Positions 38,646 to 47,883 of a stretch of 64,000 nt of DNA are shown piece after piece. The DNA is from Lentimonas sp002292345. Lineage in GTDB: Bacteria; Verrucomicrobiota; Verrucomicrobiia; Opitutales; Coraliomargaritaceae. The first letter of the stretch is position 1. Each line of letters opens with the position of its first letter. The notes under the pieces are model-generated. The model did no database searches. It had not been told where the DNA came from and worked only from the letters and a program-made list of their open reading frames with translations. The stretch is from NCBI GenBank assembly GCA_964187655.1, contig CAXLMP010000056.1, positions 1-64,000 of the forward strand, read 5' to 3'. Position numbers and translations under genes: made by a program.

Positions 38646-40003
38646 TTTCCGATACAAAACTGTTTAAATAGACTGTCGAGCATACGCTCATTATCCACTT
38701 TACCAACTACCTTACCGATAGACTCCACAGCAGCACGCAAATCTGAAGCAATCAACTCAGACAAATCATCCTGCTTCATTTTCTGCGACGCCAACTCTAA
38801 TGAGTCATAAGCCTCACACAGCGCACTAGCATGGCGGGCATTGACGACGACACCATCGGTCGCATTCGGTTGCTGCACTGCAGACTCAATCGAATCTATC
38901 CAAAGCTCGCGAAACGCCTGTAGGCCAGCGTGCTCTTGCAGCGATATACGTGCGTGCTGAAATTCAGGCAGAAAATCGTGATGCTCGCATGCATTTGGTA
39001 GATCGATTTTGTTTTCAACCACAATTGTATTCTTAGGCGTCATTTGAGCCAGCAACGACTCGGGCAGGGCAGGGGAGGGCAACGAGGCATCCAGCATCAG
39101 CAAAAAGAAATCTGCAGTTTCAGCCTGCTCAATCGTATGGTTGATGCCAATTTGCTCAATCACATCACCGGCTTCATGCAGACCCGCCGTATCCAGAATC
39201 TCAATACGCCAAGGGCCCACCATTAAAAACGCTGAGATGTAGTCACGAGTCGTGCCTGGCATATCACTAACAATCGACCGATCCGAACCAGTCAGCGTAT
39301 TAATCAAACTGCTCTTACCCACATTCGGCTCACCAATAATTAGCGCCTTAACACCCTCGTGCAGAAGCGCTGTATAACGTTGAGTATCAATTAGTTCCGA
39401 AATCTCAATGATTAACTTTCGCAGCTCTGCAGCAGGTCCTTGCTGATCCTCACTGGGCAAATCTTCTTCAGGAAAATCAATATATGCTTCGAGATGCGCC
39501 ATGACACTCAGGAGCCGATCCGTCAACTCACTCATCTTACGCCCAACTGAACCGTGCAACTGTCGCTGCGCTACTTCGATACTGCGATCCGAACGCGCTC
39601 GAATCAGATCTGACACCGCCTCGGCCTGACTTAGATCCATCTTACCATTTAGAAAGGCAGTGCGCGTAAACTCGCCTGGCTCTGCCGGCCGGCAACCACG
39701 AGCAAAGAGATCCGCGATGATTTTCTGCACGATCAAGGGATTGCCATGAGGAGCGATTTCAAGCATCGCTTCGCCCGTAAAAGACTTACCCAGCTCGAAG
39801 TACGTGACAACACAGTCATCAATACTCGCACCAATTACATCCTGGTAAGTGCCAAAATGAGCATAGCGCGGCGCGAGAGCTTGCTCGCGACCTAAAATTT
39901 CAGCCGAGAGGCCCGAACAAGCAGGACCACTCAAGCGAATCACCGCGATGGCTGATTCGCCAGCCGGAGTCGAAAGAGCAACTATTGTATCAGTGGCGGG
40001 CAT
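38642..40003 (-). CDS. mnmE: MnmE (TrmE), tRNA modification GTPase
   Basis: 453 aa. The N-terminal tetrahydrofolate-binding domain starts MPATDTIVALSTPAGESAIAVIRLSG. The inserted G domain has GEPNVGKSSLIN, DMPGTTRD, DTAGLHE and NKID motifs. The C-terminal Cys motif is FCIGK at the very end, typical for MnmE. With MnmG it forms the U34 cmnm5 modification complex, and the genes overlap by ATGA. A TTGACG hexamer at 40035-40040 on the minus strand could be a -35 element. Confidence 0.97.
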   Translation of the reverse strand: MPATDTIVALSTPAGESAIAVIRLSGPACSGLSAEILGREQALAPRYAHFGTYQDVIGASIDDCVVTYFELGKSFTGEAMLEIAPHGNPLIVQKIIADLFARGCRPAEPGEFTRTAFLNGKMDLSQAEAVSDLIRARSDRSIEVAQRQLHGSVGRKMSELTDRLLSVMAHLEAYIDFPEEDLPSEDQQGPAAELRKLIIEISELIDTQRYTALLHEGVKALIIGEPNVGKSSLINTLTGSDRSIVSDMPGTTRDYISAFLMVGPWRIEILDTAGLHEAGDVIEQIGINHTIEQAETADFFLLMLDASLPSPALPESLLAQMTPKNTIVVENKIDLPNACEHHDFLPEFQHARISLQEHAGLQAFRELWIDSIESAVQQPNATDGVVVNARHASALCEAYDSLELASQKMKQDDLSELIASDLRAAVESIGKVVGKVDNERMLDSLFKQFCIGK

Positions 40004-40305
40004 AATGCCGCAAAGTTCGTCACATATGCCGTGGCGTCAAGTACACATCTGCAGCGCTCTATTTAGCGATGAATGAGTTCCCATCTAGAGTAGGGCACGT
40101 AGAGTGAAAAATAGACCCATCCTTGATGGTTTAAAACCATAAAAATACACCCTTCGTAGTAGGTGAGAGCTCAAACACTTCTGCAACCTACAACACGGGC
40201 AGGGAGGGGGGGGCACTGTAACTCGATATCTTTAGCTAGATTACACTCAGCATACTCGCAGCATTAAGCTTACGTGAGACCTGACTATAACTCACACCTT
40301 TAGTT
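40004..40305. other. 302-nt gap between recA and mnmE
   Basis: No gene was found. The gap holds the TTGACG hexamer noted for mnmE (40035-40040, minus). It also has an inverted repeat ATGGTTT-A-AAACCAT (40126-40140), a run of eight G (40206-40213), and a weak 5-bp hairpin near 40274-40295 that might end the recA message. None is strong enough for a firm call. Confidence 0.5.
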
Positions 40306-41373
<1,068 letters not shown>

Positions 41374-41433
41374 ATCAGTAGTGAGTTTGTTGTTAGTGTT
41401 GATTTATAAATTAGATTGAGTACGACTTTGACG

Positions 41434-41934
41434 ATGGCAAGTTTAAATGATAATTTGTTCACTATATTAGTGGCCCACTCAAATCAGCAAGAATTCGGCT
41501 GCTACCTACAGACACAAAGGAGCACATCGAAGATCTGTATCACTAGCGAGGGCTTGGAAGCCTTGCTTTTCAAGGGTAGCGCACGCCCTAATACCCGCGA
41601 GGATAATGTTTTTCGGACGCCGTTCATGAAATGGTTGCATGCTGTTCAAAACATGTCGTTTAAAGAAAAATGGTCACAACTAGCGTCACAAGGCACTAAT
41701 TTCCAACAAGCCGTCCGGCGCACGCTGCTCGAAATTCCACTAGCGCAGCGAGTGAACTACAAAGCAATCGCCACTCGTATTGGGCAACCTACTGCCAGTC
41801 GCGCAGTCGGCTCAGCAATTGCAGCAAATCCCATTGCATTACTTATTCCATGTCATCGTGTAGTGCCTGCAGTGGGTGGCACTGGAAACTATCGCTGGGG
41901 CTTTGAGCGTAAACTTGCACTCGTGGAGGCTTAG
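41434..41934 (+). CDS. ogt: methylated-DNA--protein-cysteine methyltransferase (Ogt/MGMT family)
   Basis: A 166-aa suicide repair protein that removes O6-alkyl groups from guanine. The active-site motif ALLIPCHRVVPAVGGTGNYRWG is intact, with the acceptor Cys and the following His-Arg. The recognition-helix RAVGSAIAANP and FQQAVRRTLLEIPLAQRVNYKAIA precede it. The N-terminal domain is divergent. The ATG at 41434 was chosen over a TTG at 41416. It is divergent from recA, grouping two DNA-repair genes around one promoter region. Confidence 0.92.
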   Translation: MASLNDNLFTILVAHSNQQEFGCYLQTQRSTSKICITSEGLEALLFKGSARPNTREDNVFRTPFMKWLHAVQNMSFKEKWSQLASQGTNFQQAVRRTLLEIPLAQRVNYKAIATRIGQPTASRAVGSAIAANPIALLIPCHRVVPAVGGTGNYRWGFERKLALVEA

Positions 41935-41977
41935 CAGTTAGAAAGGGCCGACCTGTATCAACTATTTCAGTAAAACT

Positions 41978-42391
41978 ATGCCGACTAACAAACCAAAAAC
42001 TCCAGTGCCCGATGGGGTGCGCTATGCTCGTTGGGCAGGGCATGCCCTGGGATGTATTTTAATCTGCGCAGCAATTGTCTCTGTAATCCGAGGTCTAGAG
42101 GGGACTTTCAATAGCATTAAAGCCAGCTACTTCATCCTGTATGGTTTCGTGCTAAATATCCCATTTATACGGATCTCAGATGCTCGGTGGAAATTGATCT
42201 ACGGGATGTTGGTTTTTTGTTCGGTCGCCTTCGTCTTCGTGATGGTAGTATCGGTCATGTTTAACTACATGGATGCGGCAGATCGCGGCGAACGCCTTGG
42301 GGTGCCGGGGCTTGAGGGTACTTTAATCTTTCTAGCGCTCATGCAAGTACCAGCCGTCCTGTTTCAACGTAGGCCTGACTTAATTGACTAA
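41978..42391 (+). CDS. unknown four-helix membrane protein
   Basis: 137 aa with hydrophobic segments at about 22-40, 50-66, 74-94 and 112-127, separated by short charged loops. The N-terminus is basic and Pro-rich (MPTNKPKTPVPDG). No family was recognised. Its TAA is directly followed by the ATG of the HAD hydrolase gene, with no gap, so the two are translationally coupled. It lies 43 nt downstream of ogt. Confidence 0.7.
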   Translation: MPTNKPKTPVPDGVRYARWAGHALGCILICAAIVSVIRGLEGTFNSIKASYFILYGFVLNIPFIRISDARWKLIYGMLVFCSVAFVFVMVVSVMFNYMDAADRGERLGVPGLEGTLIFLALMQVPAVLFQRRPDLID

Positions 42392-43045
42392 ATGGGCGCA
42401 CGGTACAAACACGTCATCTGGGACTGGAACGGCACACTACTCAACGACACCGAGCTATGTGTCGATGTGCTCAATGCATTACTTGCCAGGCGGGGCAGGG
42501 CGCCACTCTCAGAGCAAGACTATCGCAATCATTTCGGGTTTCCCGTCGTTAACTTTTACGACTACCTCGGCTTCGACATCGATACAGATAGCTTTGATCG
42601 AGTCAGCCGTGAATTCATTGACGACTATCAAGCGCGCTGTTTTGACGAATGTAAATTACATCCCGGAGCAGATCAAGTTCTCACAGATCTTGCGCAACTG
42701 GGCATGAGCCACTCGGTGCTTTCGGCCGCAAAACAAGAAGCACTCAACGAAGGCATACGCCATTTCGGCATCCGAGCACACTTTATGGGCCTGATAGGCA
42801 CAGATAATATCTATGCCCAAGGAAAAGTCGCACAAGGCCACCATTGGATCGAACAACTCCACTGGCAGCCAGATGAGATCGTCTTGATTGGAGATACCTT
42901 ACACGACTTTGAGGTAGCCGAAGCCATTGGTACGCATTGTATCCTGATGGCACATGGCCACCACAGCTCCGAACGACTAGACCAGACCGGCGCGCCAGTG
43001 GTGCATTCGTTGCGGGAACTAGTGCAACTGCTACGATCGCCGTGA
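42392..43045 (+). CDS. HAD-family hydrolase, phosphoglycolate phosphatase-like
   Basis: 217 aa. Motif I is VIWDWNGTLLND, with the nucleophile Asp and a Trp-Asn variant of DxDGT common in this subgroup. An alpha-helical cap follows, then motif II SVLSAAK (Ser), motif III Lys in AQGKVAQGH, and motif IV IGDTLHDFEVAEAIG. It resembles Gph-type phosphatases acting on small phosphorylated metabolites. The substrate is unknown. It is coupled to the upstream membrane-protein gene (TAA-ATG contiguous). Confidence 0.87.
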   Translation: MGARYKHVIWDWNGTLLNDTELCVDVLNALLARRGRAPLSEQDYRNHFGFPVVNFYDYLGFDIDTDSFDRVSREFIDDYQARCFDECKLHPGADQVLTDLAQLGMSHSVLSAAKQEALNEGIRHFGIRAHFMGLIGTDNIYAQGKVAQGHHWIEQLHWQPDEIVLIGDTLHDFEVAEAIGTHCILMAHGHHSSERLDQTGAPVVHSLRELVQLLRSP

Positions 43046-43276
43046 TACCTTCGTCGTTAGGGCATTGACCACCACCTAGGCTCCACCTACTGTAAATAAC
43101 ACAATGTAGGCAGGCATTGAAAAATACAATTGCCAGAAATCAGTTTAAGAAGTGAGTTAGCCGACATATTGAAATTAGGCAAACTACCTGCGCCTAAGCA
43201 ATCGACACACTCCAACGCGTTTCTGATGAACCCCACTCAGGGTGTTCTCCGCGAACAGAGCCACTTTCACCATTTT

Positions 43277-44926
43277 ATGGACATTGCTATTGTCACTGGG
43301 GCTGAAACTCCACTCGGACTTCGCTTGATCGAAGACCTTATTCGCCAAGGGTGCCGCGTGCACGGGATCGGCAACAATTTTTCACACGTCACTTTTGCAC
43401 ATAAGCATTTTGTTGCACATGCAATTGACTTGAGCGATCTCGAAGTAGTTGCCCACACTGCCGCAGCTATTATCGAGCAGGAACAGGCTATTCATATCCT
43501 GATCCATGCAATCGATGTGACGCCAGGCGCTATCTTTGAGCAACTACCCGTCGGCAACCTCGAAGCCATCCTTAAGGTCGGACTGCTTGGGCCCGTAATG
43601 CTCACACGCATGGCTTTGCCTAACCTCCTACGCTTTCGCGGCCAACTGATTAACATTATTCCAGCTAATAAGAGCGGCCACATCGCTAGCGCAGTCAACG
43701 CCCTCATCGAAGGCGGCTTGCGTGAGATGAACACTGCATTGTTTGATCAGGCACGCGATGCTGGTCTGCGCGTAACAAATCTCATCCTTCGGCAAAATAC
43801 AGTGACGGATGATGCGACCTTCACTGATAAGCACTTGCAAACCCGCATCGATGCCGAGCATGTCGCCCGCACTGTCGAGCAATTGCTCAATCCGAACGAA
43901 CCAAACGTCCCCAACGAAATCACTCTACATCCGCGCCTCAGTGGCGCCGCTGAGGAAATTTTGCCTGAAACCGCCTTACCCATCGATCCGTACAATTCCG
44001 TGGTGCTACCTCCGCAAAAGTACTGCCCACCAGAACAGGAGGCCATTCTCACTAGAGAACCGGACCAAATCGAGCGCACCATTCCTTACACAGATGAGGA
44101 AATAGAGGAGAAAATCGCCTCAGCTATCGAGGACTATGAATCTCAGACTGAGCGCCACAAAGAGCCTAAGGGGAATAAGAAAAATACGCGTAAAGATGGT
44201 GACCGTGAACTGAAACAGTCTCGCTCCGGGTCAAGAGAACAGTCTGACCAGCCAAAAAAAGACACTTTAATAGGCGGGGAGCAATCGGACCAACCGAAAT
44301 CACGTCGTGGTCGTCGCCGTGGCGGACGCAACCACAATAAGAGTCGCGAACAACAACAAGAAGACGACACTCCAAATAGCAACCATGAGCGCAACAAGTC
44401 AGCCTTTAAGGAAACCAAATCTCTAACTGGTGACAAAAATAAGTCCTCCAGATCTAAAAAGGACAAAAATTTAGAGAAAACGCCACGGCCTGGACGTAAT
44501 CGTAGCCGCAAGCCTGTTGTTAGGCCTGATGAAAAATACGCGGCTTACAAGCCATCTAGTACTCCGGCAACTGAACCCTCCAAAGCTAAGCCTAAACAGC
44601 CCAAACAAGATTCATTCCAACCCCGAGAAGTCGTGCTTAAAGCGCCAAACTCTAAAAAGAAGGCTGCCAAGCCGAAAAAAACACCAGCGAGCAAAGCACA
44701 AAAGCAACTCGTATTGGTATCTGACACGCCCGCAGTGAAGAAAAAAGCAGCAAAGAAAGCGGCTAAAAAGACCACTAAGAAAGTCGCAGTCAAAAAAGTA
44801 GCAGCCAAGAAAGCGGCTAAAAAAGCAGTGGTAAAAAAGACAGCCACAAAGAAAAGCACCCCAAAGACTCCTGCAAAAAAAGTGACCAAGAGGGCCGTCA
44901 AGAAAGCAGCGAAAAAAGCCGAATAG
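43277..44926 (+). CDS. SDR-like protein with basic, histone H1-like C-terminal tail
   Basis: 549 aa with a composite structure. Residues 1-215 form an SDR-type Rossmann domain (IAIVTGAETPLGLRLIEDL, then AIDLSDL, and GQLINIIPANKSGHIASAVNAL). The catalytic YxxxK is absent in the expected strand/helix, so it is probably a pseudoenzyme. Residues 260-330 are acidic. Residues 330-460 are Arg/Lys/Gln/Ser-rich with repeats of QSDQPK and SRRGRRRGGR. Residues 480-549 are Lys/Ala repeats of the KKAAKKA type, like histone H1 or AlgP. The ATG at 43277 gives a clean Rossmann N-terminus; a TTG at 43130 is in frame upstream. A nucleic-acid-binding role is inferred from the tail. Confidence 0.75.
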   Translation: MDIAIVTGAETPLGLRLIEDLIRQGCRVHGIGNNFSHVTFAHKHFVAHAIDLSDLEVVAHTAAAIIEQEQAIHILIHAIDVTPGAIFEQLPVGNLEAILKVGLLGPVMLTRMALPNLLRFRGQLINIIPANKSGHIASAVNALIEGGLREMNTALFDQARDAGLRVTNLILRQNTVTDDATFTDKHLQTRIDAEHVARTVEQLLNPNEPNVPNEITLHPRLSGAAEEILPETALPIDPYNSVVLPPQKYCPPEQEAILTREPDQIERTIPYTDEEIEEKIASAIEDYESQTERHKEPKGNKKNTRKDGDRELKQSRSGSREQSDQPKKDTLIGGEQSDQPKSRRGRRRGGRNHNKSREQQQEDDTPNSNHERNKSAFKETKSLTGDKNKSSRSKKDKNLEKTPRPGRNRSRKPVVRPDEKYAAYKPSSTPATEPSKAKPKQPKQDSFQPREVVLKAPNSKKKAAKPKKTPASKAQKQLVLVSDTPAVKKKAAKKAAKKTTKKVAVKKVAAKKAAKKAVVKKTATKKSTPKTPAKKVTKRAVKKAAKKAE

Positions 44927-44943
44927 AGTAGGGGACTTGCTGG

Positions 44944-45576
44944 TTACCACTGAAACCCAATTGCGTTGAGAAACGCACTGGCAATAATATTATGCCCGAC
45001 GGCATTGGGATGCACGCGATCTTCACAAAGTTGCGAAGTATGGTTGTGCTTCAACCAAACATTAAATGCAGCCTGCAGATCGACAAATCGCAACTCATTG
45101 CGCTCAGCAATTGCACGAGCGGCGGCTCCATAGTGATCCATCAACTCGCGCATCGGCTCTTTTGCATTCGTCTCCAAGAAGAATGGTGACATTATCACCA
45201 TGCCTTGCACCTGAGGTAATGTGCGCTCGACCAACCCCTGCAACTTCTCGCTGTAGGCTGACAACGACACTTGCTCATCAAGTGGAGTATCAAACTGACG
45301 CCAAACATCATTAATCCCGATCATAACCGACACCCAATCTGGTTGATGCGCTAATACATCCACATCCCAACGCACTTCTAAATCCGTCACACGGTTGCCC
45401 GAGATGCCCGTATTCAAATAACGAACCTTTACCTCGGGATGATGCGCGTCTAACAGAGCCTGCACTTGAGCCACGTAACCAGCGCCAAGGTCCGCGCCGC
45501 CTGATTCACGATCTCGGCAACAATCAGTAATTGAGTCACCAACAAAAAGTAGGGTGGTTGGTTTAGTAAACAGCAT
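44944..45576 (-). CDS. SGNH/GDSL hydrolase
   Basis: A 210-aa esterase/lipase-fold enzyme. Block I is LLFVGDSITD (nucleophile Ser15), block II Gly in TGISGNRV, block III GINDVW and block V DRVHPNAVGH with the catalytic Asp and His. No signal peptide is seen, so it is probably cytoplasmic. The family includes acetylxylan esterases and rhamnogalacturonan acetylesterases; the substrate cannot be told. It is convergent with the SDR-like gene, only 17 nt apart. Confidence 0.9.
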   Translation of the reverse strand: MLFTKPTTLLFVGDSITDCCRDRESGGADLGAGYVAQVQALLDAHHPEVKVRYLNTGISGNRVTDLEVRWDVDVLAHQPDWVSVMIGINDVWRQFDTPLDEQVSLSAYSEKLQGLVERTLPQVQGMVIMSPFFLETNAKEPMRELMDHYGAAARAIAERNELRFVDLQAAFNVWLKHNHTSQLCEDRVHPNAVGHNIIASAFLNAIGFQW

Positions 45577-45615
45577 ATAATTTTAAAAGTTGTATTTTGC
45601 CAGCAACACAAGGGC

Positions 45616-46023
45616 TTAAATAGGCCAGTCCCCGTTCTGAATACGTGTTGCTGAGAAGCGCTCGAAGGTCGCTTCTGTCATTTCATAAGCCCACACATCG
45701 CCGAGACACACCCCGGACTCGTTGAAGCATTCGACGCGCACGCGCACATACTCATTATGCTCATTGGGTCGATTGGGTTTAAATCCTTCCAGCACATCGA
45801 GTTGAAAAAAGTCTGCTGGGCGCAGGAATGTCAGCACATAGCCCTGCACCCATGCATCGCCACGTAAAAAAACTCCTGGATAACCAACATGTAAATCGTA
45901 GAGCTCACCGCGAATCTTAGCTGGAATCGCCAAGTCAACCTTACCCTCACAGAACTGGGACCAATAAGACCCACCCGGCTTAAGAGTGCCATATACAAAG
46001 ACTTTTTGCGTGCTATTCTCCAT
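45616..46023 (-). CDS. gamma-glutamylcyclotransferase-like protein (AIG2/GGCT fold)
   Basis: 135 aa. The hallmark FVYGTLKPGGSYW is at the N-terminus, followed by the barrel strands GELYDLHVGYPGVF and the acidic catalytic residue in FQLDVLEGFKP. Members release 5-oxoproline from gamma-glutamyl amines; bacterial homologues are rarely characterised. It is probably co-transcribed with the SGNH hydrolase gene (39-nt gap, same strand). A perfect GC hairpin stands just upstream of its start codon. Confidence 0.85.
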   Translation of the reverse strand: MENSTQKVFVYGTLKPGGSYWSQFCEGKVDLAIPAKIRGELYDLHVGYPGVFLRGDAWVQGYVLTFLRPADFFQLDVLEGFKPNRPNEHNEYVRVRVECFNESGVCLGDVWAYEMTEATFERFSATRIQNGDWPI

Positions 46024-46032
46024 AACTTTTAC

Positions 46033-46051
46033 GGGGGCCGTTCGAGCCCCC
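46033..46051 (-). other. GC hairpin in the leader of the cyclotransferase gene
   Basis: A perfect 6-bp stem GGGGGC/GCCCCC with a 7-nt loop lies 10 nt upstream of the start codon (minus strand). At that distance it could limit ribosome access. It could also be a chance GC palindrome. Confidence 0.35.
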
Positions 46052-46302
46052 GATCACAGGCAAGGATGCCAGTGCGAATCAATGTGACCGATCGATCTCA
46101 AACTACTTTTCCGGCTTTGACCAGAATGAGTTGCTGAGGCGATAATTTAGACGCGCGCTAATTTCATTCACCTCCCCCCTTTGGTGGGTCAAATTGTTAG
46201 CACTTTTTAAACCACTCTTCACCGCATCTAACGAATCTGTTACCATTGTCTGCATATTCTAGGTTTACAATCCGCGCTAGCTCAACATTCTCCGCACTCC
46301 TC

Positions 46303-47697
46303 ATGAACCGGGTCTATATCAAAACCTACGGGTGCCAAATGAATGAACGAGATTCCGAAGCAGTCGCTGCGATGCTACGGGGGAAAGGCTATGCCTTAGT
46401 CGACAACGAAAAGGAGGCCGACGTCGTTCTACTCAATACTTGTAGCGTGCGCGATCAAGCCGAGCAAAAAGCGATTGGCAAAGCTGGCCACCTCGCAAAG
46501 CGTAAGCGTAAAGACCCCAACTTCATTATCGGTGTAATGGGTTGTATGGCTCAAAATCGTGGTGGCGCGCTACTTGATAGCTTGCCAGATCTAGATCTCA
46601 TTGTTGGTACCCAGAAATTCCACCGCGTGCCCGATCATTTGACGAATATGATCGCTACAATGCAGGGACAGGGTCCACGCCCCGCCTCTATTATTGACCT
46701 TGAAGATGAGGTAGACTCACAAAACACGATTAAATCGCACACGAGTGAAACTCGCCAAGTCACCGCCTTTGTCAGCATCATGCAGGGCTGTAACATGAAG
46801 TGCTCGTATTGCATCGTGCCAAAAACACGTGGCGTTGAACGCGGTCGACCAATGGACGAAATCATTGATGAGATCGAGAAGCTGGCTGCCAACGGCACGC
46901 GTGAAGTAACACTTCTCGGCCAAATCGTGAACCAATACGGGATTCGAGAATTTCCATTCGTAGACAAGAAAAGCCCTTTCGTGCAATTACTAGAACGCGT
47001 TCATGAAATCGAAGGTATTGATCGCATCCGTTTTACGAGCCCACACCCAGTCGGCTTCAAGCAAGATCTGATCGACTGTTACGCGCGTCTGCCAAAACTC
47101 GTCGAATATATCCATTTTCCAATGCAAAGCGGGAGCAATCGTATCCTCAAAACAATGCGTCGGCCGTACACCATCGAGAAGTTCAAGAGTATCATCGCCG
47201 AGCTTCGTAAAGTGCGGCCAGATATGTATATTTCGACAGATATCATTGTTGGTTTCCCTGGTGAAACTGACGAAGACTTCGAGCTGACTCGCCAAGCTTT
47301 TGAAGAGGTTGGTTTCGATATGGCCTATTTATTCAAATACAGTGTTCGCCCCGGCACCACAGCTGAACCTCTAGGTGATCCAATCACGAAAGAGCAAAAA
47401 GAACAGCGCAACCAAATCCTTCTCGAAATTCTTAGAAAAAGTTCACTCGCTCGAAATGAAGCTCTGATTGGAAAAAATGAGGATGTTTTGTTCGAGGGTC
47501 CCGCTAAGAAGGGCGACAATATGTTTGTAGGCCGCACAGCGGGTAATCGGGTTGTCATTGTTAAGGCCAGCCCGCGCTTAATCGGCCAAATCGTGCCGGT
47601 TCATTTCACTCGCGTCACAGCTAGCACCTTGTTTGGTGAACTTGTGCTTGAAGGGGTGGAAGCAGGGGTGAATGTAACAACGTCAGTAGCCGTTTAG
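46303..47697 (+). CDS. miaB: MiaB, tRNA-2-methylthio-N6-dimethylallyladenosine synthase
   Basis: A 464-aa radical-SAM methylthiotransferase acting at A37 of tRNA. The three N-terminal cluster Cys are visible (IKTYGCQMNERD, LNTCSVRDQA, VMGCMAQ). The radical-SAM motif is GCNMKCSYCIVPKTRG, followed by PHPVGF, FPMQSGSNRIL, and a C-terminal TRAM domain. The ATG at 46303 gives the canonical MNRVYIKTYGC start; a TTG at 46246 would add 19 residues. The 279-nt upstream gap has no clear promoter by eye. Confidence 0.95.
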   Translation: MNRVYIKTYGCQMNERDSEAVAAMLRGKGYALVDNEKEADVVLLNTCSVRDQAEQKAIGKAGHLAKRKRKDPNFIIGVMGCMAQNRGGALLDSLPDLDLIVGTQKFHRVPDHLTNMIATMQGQGPRPASIIDLEDEVDSQNTIKSHTSETRQVTAFVSIMQGCNMKCSYCIVPKTRGVERGRPMDEIIDEIEKLAANGTREVTLLGQIVNQYGIREFPFVDKKSPFVQLLERVHEIEGIDRIRFTSPHPVGFKQDLIDCYARLPKLVEYIHFPMQSGSNRILKTMRRPYTIEKFKSIIAELRKVRPDMYISTDIIVGFPGETDEDFELTRQAFEEVGFDMAYLFKYSVRPGTTAEPLGDPITKEQKEQRNQILLEILRKSSLARNEALIGKNEDVLFEGPAKKGDNMFVGRTAGNRVVIVKASPRLIGQIVPVHFTRVTASTLFGELVLEGVEAGVNVTTSVAV

Positions 47698-47883
47698 GCG
47701 GAGAATTCCCCGATTACCTGGGCATTGTCGCTACCTTCTATGAACTTTTTGGGAAGGGTGCTAAGGTTAATTGATCGAGTACTGATTCGCACCGAGCTTA
47801 AAATCGACTTAAAGGGCGCGACTACCTTCAAACTCTGAAATCACGATCAGTATGGCTTGGGGTTAGTCGGATCTGTATATTGA

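Noticed and set aside
38691..38699. TTATCCACT, one mismatch from a DnaA box
   Set aside because: It is a single site inside the conserved mnmE coding sequence with no partner boxes nearby.
41374..41433. SOS/LexA box between recA and the alkyltransferase gene
   Set aside because: Neither the CTGT-N8-ACAG nor the GAAC-N4-GTTC type is present.
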